Positions 46,901-58,450 of a DNA stretch of 64,000 nt are shown one piece after another. The position numbers and the translations under genes were made by a program. The notes beneath the pieces are model-generated. The model worked only from the letters and a program-made list of their open reading frames with translations, searched no databases and was not told the origin of the DNA. How positions within the stretch are numbered: the stretch's first letter is position 1; each line of letters begins with the position of its first letter. The DNA is from Pontederia crassipes (taxonomy: Eukaryota > Streptophyta > Magnoliopsida > Commelinales > Pontederiaceae). Location of the stretch: NCBI GenBank assembly GCA_030549335.1, contig CM060198.1, positions 56,988,771 through 57,052,770 on the forward strand, written 5' to 3'.

Positions 46901-48446
46901 GGCTGCAGTGTCTGCTTCCCAGACCATTCATGCTCAAATGATTGACACATGGACAGTGATGGAGGCTCCCGAACCGCGACAGATACTGTGGACAAACTTG
47001 CCAAAGAAATTCTATGAAAGACAAATTAGATCATCTGTCATCTATGGCATAGTCTTCCTGACTGTAGTTTTCTACATGATTCCAATAGGATTTATCTCTG
47101 CTTTTACAACTCTGCCGAATCTTAAGAAGTATCTTCCATTTTTGAAGAAGGTAGTGGATCAACCGGAGATTAGGACTGTTTTGGAAGCATACTTGCCTCA
47201 GCTTGCGCTTATTGTATTCATGGCTTTGCTGCCATCATATCTTATGTTTCTGTCAAAGGCAGAGGGAATCCCTTCAGAAAGCCATGCTGTAAGGGCTGCC
47301 TCAGGAAAATTCTTCTACTTCAATATTTTCAATGTTTTTCTTGGTGTTACCATCAGTGGGACACTGTTTGATTCTATGAAGGCAATTGTCAAGAAACCAG
47401 ATAGTATTATCACACTTCTAGGGACAAGCCTGCCTAAAAGTGCCACCTTCTTCATCACCTTTGTTGCTCTAAAGTAAGATCCTCCAGCATCTGTTAGCTT
47501 TTTTACAGTTAAATTGAACAAGACATTCTACAATGTACAATTCCTATGTTAATTAAGGAATCTGATACCTAAGCATCTTTGTAAGAAAAAAATGGAAAAG
47601 AAACAATAGAGTTATGATTTTATGCTGATTGCTTTTTCAGATTCTTCGTTGGCTATGGTCTTGAGTTCTCGCGCTTAGTTCCTTTGATTATCTTCCATCT
47701 GAAGAAGAAGTTCCTATGCAAGACTGAAGCTGAGGTCAAAGAGGCGTGGGCTCCTGGAGATTTAGGCTATGCTACTAGATTGCCCATTGACATGCTCGTC
47801 AATACAATCGTTCTTTGTTACACTGTTATAGCACCAATGATGATTCCATTTGGTGTTGTTTACTTCGCCCTTGGATGGCTTCTTGTGCGGAATCAGGTGA
47901 GTTAACCACTATTTCTTCAGGACATTCGTATACATTGATAAACTGTCAACAAAACTATTAGTTTCCATCCTAATCTATCCCATTTGGACCAGGATCCATG
48001 TTCAAATATAAAGAATGGCATTTGAACTATTTTTCAGTCCTGACATATATCAAAATTTCATGCAGGCGTTAAAAGTGTATGTTCCAAGGTATGAGAGCAA
48101 TGGACGGATGTGGCCTCACATGCATGCCCGAATAATTGCTTCTCTGATCATATTTCAAGTCACCATGTTCGGTTATATCGGCATACTCAAGAAATTCTAC
48201 TATGCCCCTGTCCTGATTCCAATCATTGTCTTCTCTTTCATCTTTGCCTATGTATGCAAGACACGGTTCTATCTCGCGTTCTACCATACTCCTTTGGAAG
48301 TAGCTCGCCAGGAAGTAAAAGAAATCCCCAACATGGAATCCATATATTCAGCATATATTCCACCAAGTTTGAGCATGGAGAAGCTTGACGAAGACGACCA
48401 TTTTGAAGATGCTCATTCGCATTCTTTGAGGACGACATCTTTCTAA
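43989..48446 (+). CDS. ERD4: ERD4 / OSCA3-type hyperosmolality-gated channel (DUF221)
   Basis: Six exons join in frame to 724 residues: 43989-44256, 45664-45812, 46222-46497, 46629-47473, 47641-47896, 48066-48446. The N-terminus MEFSSFLTSLVTSFLIFFVL and RKPGNAVIYHPN are typical of ERD4 (OSCA3.1). OSCA/TMEM63 proteins are membrane channels opened by osmotic or mechanical force. Early membrane segments lie near residues 5-25, 90-115 and 145-165. A cytosolic RRM-like region follows (FAVLVRDIPPAP, then VNKIWEEIEGYRKKLAHAEA, and ALVFFNSRSAA). After the conserved APEPRQILWTNLP come about eight more hydrophobic segments. The C-terminal tail is short and acidic. ERD4 was first described as an early dehydration-induced gene; the promoter here shows nothing decisive. 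Intron 1 contains an RTE-derived insertion. Confidence 0.93.
45139..45366 (-). mobile_element. RTE-LINE derivative in ERD4 intron 1
   Basis: On the minus strand the family head (CTCCGCCTATATTTTATAGC) joins, after AACGAATAT, to the end of ORF2 and the 3' tail (GATCTATTGGTGAATAATAT, then CATGTAGCCGACCCTACC and a short TTG tail). The target duplication AGTTATTTTCTGCACATTA (45120-45138 and 45367-45385) is perfect over 19 bases. About 100 bases more of the 3' part are kept than in the copy at 10258. Confidence 0.92.
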
Positions 48447-49143
48447 GGTACCATAAGCAGCTTGCATGAATTATGATTTGTCATTCTATTTTCCGTTTAT
48501 CGTCTATATGTTGAGCTGATACAATTCTCAACATATGCTATATATCCAGTGTACACTACATTTCATCTTCGGCATCTCAAATAGATTGAGGATACTGTAC
48601 AAGCCTCACAAATACGACGACGGCACTGTGGGTTGAAGATATCACGTGTACATATTTGATGTAGATCCTGTCAAATTGTAGTTGTGCATTTTCGTTAGTA
48701 CCATCAACGTTTGCAAGCTTTCTCAACTTGGTGTCGACTCGTGAAGTGTGCTCAGATTATTCTCCCTTTGTTATTTTTTTCTGCTCCTGGGTGTTTTTAT
48801 GCCTTCTCTTTAGACTGTGTTTACACAAGTTGAGAGTTGTCTATATGACTGATGTCAAGCTTATCTTGTAGTTGTATACTTGTATGTGTTAAAGTGACAG
48901 TTCAATCCATTGATTTCAAGCTTATCAACTTGGTACTTGTTTCCGTTGAAATGATTATTTCAGAAACTACAAGATCTAATTACAGAAAACCTCAGGATGA
49001 ATGTTTTCACTCAGATGTCTTTCCGAGATTGTGAAAACATCTCTTATTTATGTGTCATCAATTCTACAATTATCTGACATTATTGCTGCTAAAGAGGAAT
49101 CTGTTTTCAAGTAAGGATCAAAATAATCTCATGTATTATCAGT
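48447..49143. other. Shared 3' region of two convergent genes
   Basis: ERD4 ends at 48446 and the phospholipase gene ends at 49144 from the other side. The 3' UTRs of both must fit into these 700 bases and may overlap. No repeat or coding feature is seen. Confidence 0.6.
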
Positions 49144-50667
49144 TTATGCATACAAGGTATGAACTTGGGGTTGGTTTCTGTAAGGAGAAGGGACGTCTTC
49201 CTGCGCCCTCTCGGGCAGCACCCATCTCCCGTGCGCATTGCAGACCATTCCCTTGTTAGCTGACTGGTACCAGCATGGTGGTATTCTCAGCTCGTCCCTC
49301 AGCATGCCCGTGGCCTTGTTCACCAGTGCAACGTCCCTCCTCGCGTTCCGCCGGAACTCCCTGCCCGCGTGGACGTGCCCGTCCACCAGGTGCAGGTACG
49401 TCTCCAAGCTGTGGAACCCCACCACGTCGACGCTGCTGTGCTTCAGGAACGGCGAACTCTTGACGTCGACGGCAAGCTCCAGCCCGACGTGGGCGTAGAC
49501 CCAATCCCGCGTGCCGGGGACCTTCTCCAGCGTGTCGTTCATCAGGAGCCCCGGCATCTTGGGCACGACGTCCTGCTTCACCACCACCCGGAGCGCCTTC
49601 ACGTCCAGTTCCTTCAGCTTGTCCCTGAACGCGGGGTTGCCCACGCGCGGGGCGCCGAAGGAGATGACGGTGACCGGGAGGTCCGGCACGGTCGACGCCG
49701 CCTCGTAGGCGTTGAGCAGGGCCAACGCGCCGCCGAGGCTGTGGCCTGTGATCGTCAGGCTGACCTCCTCGCCTCTTCCTCTGTAATAGTCCACCAGTCT
49801 TCTGATCTCCGCCATTACCTGCTCCGACGCGCTGGACTTGTTGTACCTCGTCGCCGCGCTCTTCGACGTGTAGATGCTGAGGAAGCCGTGCTCGACCTTG
49901 ACTTCGTCGCGTCCGCCGTCGCCGAGCGGCTCGAGCGTCCTCTGTACGTCCTCCAGCCACTCGGCCGGCGTGACCGTGCCGCGCCACGCGACGACGATGT
50001 CCCGGCAGCCGATGCGGCGGGTCTCGGCGTCGTCACTCACCGCGACGAAGCCCATCCAGTTGGAGTCCTTGCTCCAGGTGTCCGCGTGCATGGAGCGCTC
50101 CAGCCATTGCGGGAGCTCGACGTGGGACATGGCGTAGATGTATTTGGTCACGCCGTAGCCGTTCCGAGCGAGCCCGAGCTTCTCGAAGAGGCGGCCGCGG
50201 CCGTAGAGGCAGCTGCCGCAGAACTCGGAGAAGGGGTTGAAGTCGAAGCCGTCGTACGTCCCCTGCGCGAACTCGCCGTACTTGATGATCTCGCGGCGCA
50301 GCAACGGGTGAAGGGGATCCAGGAGGCGCGACCAGTCCGCGTCGCCGTGGATCTCGTCGCGGAGCGAGGACACGTCCTCCTTGGGCGATAACGTCGGCGT
50401 CCGGAGGTTCAAGGCGGCGGCGGGGTTGACTTCCGGATCCTTCTCGATGGGCTGGAGACGGAGGAGACTGGAGAGGGATGTCGGGAGGTTAATGAAGGCG
50501 CTCCAGCGGCGCTCTCGAACGGACTTCATCGCCGGCGTGGGCGCGAGGTCTACGGCGGTGGCGGGGTGGAAGGAGGCGCGGCGGGGGCCGAGCAAAGAGT
50601 TTGCATTTGCTGTGAATGGCTCGAGGGGACCCTGGGATTGGATGGCTGCCGATGCCGCGAACGCCAT
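49144..50667 (-). CDS. Phospholipase A1-I, plastid type (DAD1-like lipase)
   Basis: An intronless frame of 507 residues. Class I plant PLA1 enzymes release fatty acids from plastid lipids; some, such as DAD1, supply linolenic acid for jasmonate. The first 50 residues are Ala/Ser-rich with few acidic residues, fitting a transit peptide. The lipase 3 fold shows VVAWRGTVTPAEWLEDVQ (226-243), the nucleophile elbow GHSLGGALA with Ser310, SFGAPRVGNPAF (336-347), Asp366 in KQDVVPK, and His419 or His426 in FHSLETYLHLVDG. The C-terminus IPPCWYQSANKGMV and GRWVLPER is the signature of this family. Which PLA1-I subclass (beta or gamma) is unclear. GC-rich, with an AT-rich promoter containing (TA)n. Confidence 0.93.
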   Translation of the reverse strand: MAFAASAAIQSQGPLEPFTANANSLLGPRRASFHPATAVDLAPTPAMKSVRERRWSAFINLPTSLSSLLRLQPIEKDPEVNPAAALNLRTPTLSPKEDVSSLRDEIHGDADWSRLLDPLHPLLRREIIKYGEFAQGTYDGFDFNPFSEFCGSCLYGRGRLFEKLGLARNGYGVTKYIYAMSHVELPQWLERSMHADTWSKDSNWMGFVAVSDDAETRRIGCRDIVVAWRGTVTPAEWLEDVQRTLEPLGDGGRDEVKVEHGFLSIYTSKSAATRYNKSSASEQVMAEIRRLVDYYRGRGEEVSLTITGHSLGGALALLNAYEAASTVPDLPVTVISFGAPRVGNPAFRDKLKELDVKALRVVVKQDVVPKMPGLLMNDTLEKVPGTRDWVYAHVGLELAVDVKSSPFLKHSSVDVVGFHSLETYLHLVDGHVHAGREFRRNARRDVALVNKATGMLRDELRIPPCWYQSANKGMVCNAHGRWVLPERAQEDVPSPYRNQPQVHTLYA

Positions 50668-50721
50668 GGATGAGCACGGAGGTGGAGCTGCGAGGGTTGA
50701 GAGTCTTGAGACAAGAGAGAG

Positions 50722-50731
50722 CTTTTATATA
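50722..50731 (-). promoter_or_regulatory. TATA box of the phospholipase A1 gene
   Basis: TATATAAAAG on the minus strand lies about 60 bases before the ATG, at the edge of a TA-rich stretch. Confidence 0.6.
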
Positions 50732-51700
50732 CATATATATAATATATATATACTAAGAAAGAGATTATTGACCAGTCAACGAAATTATTAAAAGTCCTAA
50801 TTAATAATTTGACCGAAATCATTTAGGTGTTAACTCAAAATTCAAAATTCAATTAAATTTGATTTGTTCTTTTAACATATTTGCAAATTGGTCCAAGTCG
50901 TTTTTATATCTATTTTCTCACTTGGTGGAAGCTACCAACAAGCACCATTGTCTCTCTCGCCATACTAATTGGAGGACCAAATAAAATAATTATTATAAAA
51001 AACAAACTAATGCACTAACTTAATTACTAATTAATATGTCAGCTGTGGATGGCATTTAAGTCCCTAATAATATTCTACACGTGACGAGAATATAAATTTG
51101 ATTTCTAATTTTTTTATATAGTTTGTGCTTTTATATACTATATGTTTTATAAAATGCAACATCGAACAAGAACTGCGTATTTATAATTACTAGTAGGCGG
51201 ATCAAATTGATAATTTTATGAAATCATGTATGGGACCTTCACATTAGTGCAGATCTAACGTTAATCATATTTGTTAATATTTTGTACGTTCAAACTTTAT
51301 TATCATATATATATATATATATTAATCATTTTTTAATTGTGAAGTTTTATTTTTTTCTTTTAAACTCTTCGGTATGAAACCGCATGAGTTGACCAAGGCG
51401 CCACGCGGTCGTGCTGACCTGGCTCAGCCTCGTTGACTGTACGGCTCTTTCCTTTTTGCTTGTAATTTGTAAACGCCGGCGTTCCACGATTTTGCGTTTT
51501 TAATATAAATTCAACCAGAAAAAAAATATTAGTTCAAAATGAATTAGTGAGATATAGAAAGTCTTAACGTATTGCAAAAAATATATATATCTCAGTTAAA
51601 TTCTGAGATAACAATGGGAAAATGCAAAGAGAACAAGAAAATTAACGAAAAAAACATTTTCAAATATTAACATTGTAAATTTAAATATGATGTTCTTATA
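50732..51700. other. AT-rich intergenic DNA
   Basis: No gene recognised. A short GC-richer patch at about 51365-51490 has no identifiable content. Confidence 0.5.
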
Positions 51701-52474
51701 AATGTTTTTAAAACTGGTTCGGACCGGTCGGTCGAACCGATTGAACCATGAATCGGTAGTAAAACTGGTCCGTTTTAATATTAAAAATCGGAATTGATAA
51801 AAAATCGGGTAAATTCGAATTGGACCAGAAAAAATGGGTCAAACCAATCGAGTTGGTCCAATCCGATTAACATAAAAATTTGATTATGATAAAATTTTTT
51901 ACTATTAGGGTTTTCCCAACCTCCAAAAGATAAGAAAACTATAGCCACCGATATTTTTCTCTCGTGACTTTTCTAAATCTTGAGGTGATTCATATTGAGC
52001 ATATCAATTATTTTCTTTTATTGATCTGCAAGTTTTTTATTGATCTGTAAGTTTTTCTCAAAGCGATATTGCTACACAGATTTTTTAATTATTTCATATG
52101 CCATCTGATGGTTTCTCTCTCTTGAAGTATTCAAGTAACATGTTGATGCTTTCGCTGTGACTCCCCAAAGGTATGGTATTTATTTGTTTTCCTCATTTTA
52201 TCATATTTGCATTTTTTCCATGTTTATTTTTTTAGAAGTTTGGATTGAGACAATATATTTCTTATGCATGTTAGGGTTTTCCTTTAATTTTATGTATAAT
52301 ATTATGAATTCAATTAATCTGATCTATACTATTTCAATAATATCAATATTCATATGCTTATGTATGAGTTTTATAATTTAGATTCCTCTTGATTTACTTC
52401 AGTTCGTGTACTTTTATTACGAGTCCAAATATGATATTGTCAGAGGAAAGGAATCATATAGCATGTGTCACATG

Positions 52475-53181
52475 TAGTGGCGGAGGTAGAAATTATTTTA
52501 GTGGGTTCACTAGTTAACTATAATATAATCCCAATATCTTCATATTATATATATAATAAATAATTATATAGTTTTATTGACTACATTTTTTAAATAACAA
52601 TAAAGTGTATATATATATCAATATGATTTATTATTAAATAAACCATTTATTAAATTTATGCTATTTATAAATCTTTGCACTTATAAATTTAAGATTTCAT
52701 AATTAATAACATATAAGACATATAAAAGAAGCTTTACAAATCACATGACGAAATAAGATAATAAATACATCAATTGATTTATTTAGAAGTTAATATATTT
52801 GAAATTGGAGAATAATTGGATTTAATTATCCAAGATGAAGAGTAAATTATAATTTAAATAATAAAAAACTCAATTAGCTTTCATTGCTAAAAGTTAAAAC
52901 AATATTACAATAAAAAAGTTTAATAAAAAAATCTAACTTTATAAAATTGCAGTTATATAATATAAATAAAGCTGGGATATTTTATATTTGTTTGTGATAA
53001 TAAGCTAATGGTGAAGTTGGAAATAACTAAAAGTTGAAACTTTCGAACTCAGGGCTGAAGGAGCATAACATAACCGTCTAACCATCAAAGCAACGCGTAA
53101 TATATGTGCAATTTAGTACTATAAACATATTATCCAGTGCCTGCACGTGCAGGCACAAGAACCCAGCTGGCTCCGCCTTTG
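52475..53181. mobile_element. hAT-type MITE (GGCGGAG family), 707 bp
   Basis: It begins TAGTGGCGGAGGTAG and ends, reversed, CAAAGGCGGAGCCAG, with a perfect 8-bp duplication GTCACATG at 52467-52474 and 53182-53189. These ends are a common plant hAT-type MITE signature. The interior is AT-rich except the last 150 bases. It has no open frame. It is nested in the hAT relic. Confidence 0.88.
53036..53098 (-). other. tRNA-like A and B box segment inside the MITE
   Basis: On the minus strand, GCGTTGCTTTGATGGTTAGACGG carries an A-box-like TGGTTAGACGG, and about 30 bases later GAGTTCGAA resembles a B-box. This is the layout of a tRNA-derived SINE promoter. No tRNA cloverleaf or SINE tail was found. 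Confidence 0.4.
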
Positions 53182-53486
53182 GTCACATGTGTCATCTATG
53201 TAAGATTTAGCATGCAACATGTGTCATTTATTTAAGCCATAATCTCTAGAATCTTTTTTTCATTTATTTTATATCAGATTTTTTCTCGAATTATATATTG
53301 CATTATATAATATTTGATTAGCTGGGCACTATTTTTTATTTTAACTTTTTCTTTTCACTTTTCTTTATCTATTATTCATTTTTGTTCTTTTAACTAGTAT
53401 CAAATATCTTTTACAACATTCTTTTATCTCAATATGGCAGCAATAATTTATATGACTATTCTTTTATTTTTTTCTTTAACAGGAAT

Positions 53487-55980
53487 CATGTCTTCTCATG
53501 CACCATATGCAACACAATCTTCTTCAACACCTTGCATCGAACGTTCAATAAGACAAAAAATAGATGAAGCATGGAAGTATGCTAGAGAGGGAACAAATGC
53601 ACAAGGGAAAACAATTTTATATGTGGATTCTGTCAAAAAAATGTCACAGGTGGTGGTATTAATAGAATGAAGCAACATCTTGCAGGGACTAAAGGAAATA
53701 GTGAATCATGCAAAAAAGTTCCTCTAGAAGTTCGATTAGACATCAAAAGTTCATTGGATTTAATTGCACAAAAAAGCAAAGACCAAAAAGGACTTTATGA
53801 AGACATATCATTGGATGAAGCAAATGAGAATGAAGTGTTCGTAGAAAAGAAAAGAACTTCTCTTGAGATGGAATCATATTTTAAGTCAGATGCAAGTAAT
53901 TTCTCTGAGCCTAGTATCAAAGCATGTATGCAAAGTAAAGAAAAATGAAAGGACACAGATTTAGAATTTGCATTATGGTTTTATGATGCTTGTATTCCTT
54001 TCAATGCTTGCAATTCCCTTTATTTTCAGCGTGCTATTGATAAAGCAATTAGCATTGGTCATGGATACAAACATCCTTCATATCATGCTTTCCGTGTCAA
54101 TTTGCTAAATGATGCTAAGCTCCATGTGAAGCTGATTATTGACTCCTTTAGGAACGTATGGGCAGACACTGGTTGCACCATAATGGGAGATGGATGGACA
54201 TATAAAAGACAAAGACCTTTGATTAATTTTTTAGTGTATTGTCCAAAGGGGATTTCATTTATTAAATCTGTTGATGTCTTTGATATTTTCACAAATGCAA
54301 AAAATTTATGCAATCTTTTTAGTGAAATTGTGGAATGGGTCGGTCCTCAAAATGTGGTTCATATGGTGATAGATGATGGAGCAAATTATAAAGCTGCAAG
54401 ATTTAAGCTTATGGAGAAGTATCCTTTTATTTTTTTTGTCTCCTTGTGCTGCTCATTGTATTAACTTGATATTAAAATATATTGAAGATATGTCTATAGT
54501 AGAAAGCCTTACTCTTCTTGCTTCTAAAGTGACAGTATTTGTGTCCAATCACAAGGTGACTCTAAATTGGCTAAGAAAGAGAGAAGGCTGGAGGGAAATT
54601 ATTCGATCTGGGGCAACTCATTTTGCAATTAATTTTATTGCTTTACAGAGTTTGTATAAACACAAAGATTATTTACAAGCTTTAGTTTTTAGTGCTGATT
54701 TTAAACAATTCTTAAAGAAGCCAAAAGGAAAAGATATAAAACAGATTGTGCTGGATGAAACTTTTTGGAACAATTGTTTGATGATTGTAATGATCATGAC
54801 ACCACTCATACGCTTGTTGAGGTTTGTGATAGTGATGAAAAGTCATCTTTGGGTTACATTTATGAAGCCATGTATAGAGCACTCTCTGAAATTATGAATG
54901 TGTTTAAAAATAAGAAGAAGTTGTACAAGCCCGACATCGATATTATAGATAGCAGATGGGACCGTATGTTGCGTCAAGATCTCCACTCAATGACATATTT
55001 TCTTAATCATATTTTTCAATATAGTGAATCCACTTTATGCAAGGAACCTGATATTATGCGTGGTGTGTATAATGTTATTGATAAGTTATGCGATGATTCT
55101 AATAGCACAATCATGTTTGCTAAGTTAAGAATCTTTCGAGAGTGTGAGTTATGCTTTTCTCGTCCGAAAGTGCTTGCTTGTACCAAAACAACTAGACCAG
55201 GGACGAACAAAATCTCATGCATTTTCTTAATTATTAATTTCATTTTATCAAACTTGTGTCTTGATTTGCAATTATTATTTCTTACTTTGCATTTTTTTCA
55301 TGTTAAAAAAAGATGAATGGTAGAGATTATTTGGTTATGATGTTCCCAATTTGTAAAAGTTGGCTAAAGATTCTTGCTCAAACTGTTTCCTCTTCTAGAT
55401 GTGAGCGCAATTGGAATGTATTTGAACGAATTCATACTAAAGAAGAGAAATAGATTGGAACATCAAAGATTAAATAATCTTGTTTATATTCATTACAACT
55501 TGCGTTTGAAAAATAGGTAAGCTATTATCAAACAATGTTTTTTTTACTTTTTTATATTAACTAATTATATCATAATGGTTACTTATCATATTATCAATAT
55601 GCAAAAGACTGTATGATCCGTTTGATTATGAGTCTATCGAGAAAACTGAGTTTTGGATTGTCGAAAAGGAAGAAGAAGGAGAAGGAGAACTTAATTATGA
55701 CGAGCTTGAGAATATGCTTCAAGAAGAATTTTCAAAAGAAACTGAAGATACTCAATTTCTAGGTTTGTATCATGATATAATATCTTAATTTCATATCAGT
55801 TATATTTGCCATATATTTTAAGTTTAGTTGAGAATATTTGGAAGCTTTGTGAATTTATTATATTTTTTTCAAACATGGAGGAGCATGAGTTTGAAGATGG
55901 AGATGGAAATATAGATGAAAACGAAGATGACAATGAAAATGAAAATGATGATGATTGATGAAGATGACGAATTATGAATG
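53487..55980 (+). pseudogene. hAT transposase (BED finger, DUF659, hAT dimerisation), decayed
   Basis: From MSSHAPYATQSSSTP the frame enters a BED zinc finger (DEAWKYAREGTNAQGKTILY; then, one frame off, CQKNVTGGGINRMKQHLAG). DUF659 follows at about 54090-54420 (WADTGCTIMGDGWTYKRQRP, LINFLVYCPKGISF, VVHMVIDDGANYKAARFKLM). Next come PCAAHCINLILKYIEDM (frame changed near 54430), a middle region to 55180, and a C-terminal hAT dimerisation segment near 55320-55520 split over frames. A tail YDPFDYESIEKTEFWIV follows at 55610. There is an in-frame stop near 53946. MGDGWT is followed by Tyr where most relatives have Asp or Ser. At least four frame changes or stops make it inactive. Confidence 0.85.
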
Positions 55981-56637
55981 AAGTATCGAACAATTCTAGT
56001 TTAACATTTAAATTTTTGTTTGATGGATCATTAAAAGAATTTCTTTTGATATTAGAAAATTTTATCTCGTGAGGTTAAGTGAAAACATTAGTTTTTCCAC
56101 TCATAAAATTGTTGTGATCATGACTCAAAATTGCATGTCAATTTGATTTTTAACTTCGAGCTATAGCTTATTATTATATATAATATTATTTTACTAAAAA
56201 TATGGTTTAATCCGATCGAACCCGATTGAGTCGGTTCAACCGTGACCCAGTTGACAATTCGATCTATTGTCCGAACTGGTTATGAAAATATTTCTTATTA
56301 ACTTTTATTGGTATATACCATCTTATTGCACTTAATTGATTAATCAAATAATCAATAATTATGCTACCTATCTTGAATCCTAAGTTACTATGTTTGAATG
56401 AGTGAACAATTATTTGATGATGGGAATGCCACGTGACCAAGGAATAGATTGGATATTTCCAATTGCACCTTAAAATAGTTGACGAGATGAATATAATGGT
56501 TGAATTAAAATAATTGTTAATCATAAAATAAAATAACATGTGCTTCCATTTTCCAGGTAGATCACTTGAATTAGTAATATTTCCAATGAACATTTTATCA
56601 CGGAGAAAAGAGGAGAAAAAAATAATAAAGAAACAAA

Positions 56638-57208
56638 TAGGGGTGTTCACTGCCCGACCCGTAAACAAATTTGATTCGAACAAAATTAGTCGGATCGAGT
56701 CGGGTCAACGTCCCTAGGGGTAGAAAATTCAATCCTTCGACATAGGCGGAGCCAAGTGTGCTGCAGGCACTGGAAATATGAATAAGTAATACATGTGACA
56801 TTGTGACTATATTTGAACGCAAGTACTACGTGCGTAGATTGGATAAAGTATTTGATTGTTGTTCAATTTACCAATGTTGGATCCTTAGTAAACCCACTGG
56901 ATTTTTTCCTACCTCTAGCTTTTTTGGGTCGGGTGGTCGGGTCACTTTTTTTCTTTTATTTTCTATATTTTTGACTTACTTTTATATATATTTTAATATA
57001 AAAAATAGTTAATAACTATTATAAAATATAAAGTATGTTTTTTGAATATTTGAACATTATTTTCATAATTAAAATGTTTTACTTTAATTTTTTTCATTTT
57101 AAATCAAGTGTAGGACTACAATTAAGTAAAAATGTTTAAAAAAATAATAAAAAGGTCAGGCCGTCGAGTTCATCGGGTTGGGTCGGGTCGACCCGGTGAA
57201 CACCCCTA
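56638..57208. mobile_element. Non-autonomous hAT element (TAGGGGTG family), 571 bp
   Basis: The left end TAGGGGTGTTCACTGCCCGA and the right end, reversed, TAGGGGTGTTCACCGGGTCG are inverted repeats. The perfect 8-bp duplication GAAACAAA lies at 56630-56637 and 57209-57216. The interior has GGGTCGGGT-type words near both ends and no open frame of note. A shorter GGCGGAG-type MITE lies inside it. Confidence 0.9.
56741..56919 (-). mobile_element. Short GGCGGAG-type MITE copy inside the hAT element
   Basis: The left end CATAGGCGGAGCCAAG with GCAGGCACTGG, and the right part GTAAACCCACTGG with CCTACCTC, match the two ends of the MITE at 52475-53181 in reverse orientation. It is about 180 bases long and so internally deleted relative to that copy. 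The right terminus is eroded and no target duplication is clear. Confidence 0.65.
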
Positions 57209-57789
57209 GAAACAAAGGTCTTAGTATTCTTTTTATTATATATTAAAGGCTTATCATGGTGTACATTAAAAATTAGTATGCATATTGGAAATAAATTAAT
57301 ACTCGTGGAGCCTAAAACGGAGATGATATTAGAGTACAAGTGGAGTTGGAGTTCAGTGCGGCCTGTCATCCAAAATTCATGTCGGCCCCGCCCGATACGG
57401 GCACGGCCCGCGCATGAAAAATGTATTCATGTCATTCCGTGTTGAGTTGTCCATTTGCACTATAGGCAACAGTCGGGGGCACGTTGAACACGGAACTGGC
57501 ATGACCCAACCCGTTTTGGCATGAATTTTTTTTGCACTCCAACACAAATTGCGCACAAACACGGCCAATGCTAAAATCGCACGGCCTATGTTACTTATTT
57601 CAACGAAACTCGCGATTGGACAACACAAACATGGGCGATTTGACAAAATGAACATGAATGATGTTTAAACGAACGCGTACCATGTTTAAACCCTATAAAA
57701 GCTTGTCGAATCCCCCTGTTCTCTTCATTCAAGTGCCCCCTCACAGCCTCACCCTTTCCCTCTTTTATAATTGTTATAAACCCATTTTT

Positions 57790-57857
57790 TCGAATGAAAT
57801 TATTTTTTCGAATGAAATTATTTTTTCGAATGAAATTATTTTTTTGAATGAAATACT
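57790..57857 (+). repeat. 18-bp tandem repeat, about four copies
   Basis: The unit CGAATGAAATTATTTTTT is repeated three times almost perfectly, with a partial fourth starting TGAATGAAAT. Confidence 0.9.
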
Positions 57858-58029
57858 AAAGAAGTAATGCAACATTTTCACTCGAAAATGAGTCTAAACA
57901 ATGATTGTTGTGAGAATGTTATCTCAATTGCAATAACTAAAGATTTTCAATGAATGGTAGTGGATGTTTGAAAATCCTAAATTTATGCATTCATCGTAGA
58001 ATTTTAGAACTTAGTTTGATACATGTACT

Positions 58030-58450
58030 CAAACACAATGTCAGGTATTCATCTTATAACTCAGTATATAGTAAATTAGTACTTAACTATCTATACTACT
58101 AATATTATAGTCTTATACTAATATGATATTCTACTATTATGAATTATACAACAAAGTTATAAGTTATAAGTAACTAGTAAATTAGTATATAAGTTATATA
58201 ACAAGTTATAAGATACTTAAGTACTAATTTACTTAGTATATCTTAGTTACAACTTAGTATATAGTAACTTAGTTACATATAGTTAAGTACTAATTTATTT
58301 AGTATAATGTAGTTATAGCTTAGTATATAGTAACTTAGTTATAGATAATTAAGTACTAATTTACCTACTATAACTTAGTATATAGTAAATTAGTATTATA
58401 CTATATATACTATATTACAAATACTATAGTCTTATACTAATATATTCAGC
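58030..58450. repeat. AT minisatellite built on AGTATATAGTAACTTAG
   Basis: Words TTAGTATATAGTAA, TAGTTAAGTACTAATTTA and CTTAGTTA recur with a period of about 60-65 bases and in both orientations. It has no coding potential. Confidence 0.75.

Larger units (their letters stand above)
51701..56291. mobile_element. hAT transposon relic (about 4.6 kb)
   Basis: The left end (AAAACTGGTTCGGACCGGTC) and the right end, reversed (ATAACCAGTTCGGACAATAG), form imperfect inverted repeats of about 30 bases. The next 60 bases on each side are rich in GGTTCGAACCG-like words. TTCTTATA (51693-51700) and TTCTTATT (56292-56299) could be the 8-bp target duplication with one change. Inside lies a decayed hAT transposase gene (53487-55980). 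A GGCGGAG-type MITE (52475-53181) is inserted in the 5' part. The exact ends are tentative. Confidence 0.72.

Noticed and set aside
57377-57655. Cys-rich small protein on the minus strand
   Set aside because: It lies in worn, possibly hAT-derived GGCCCG-rich DNA; the cysteines have no regular spacing and there is no signal peptide.
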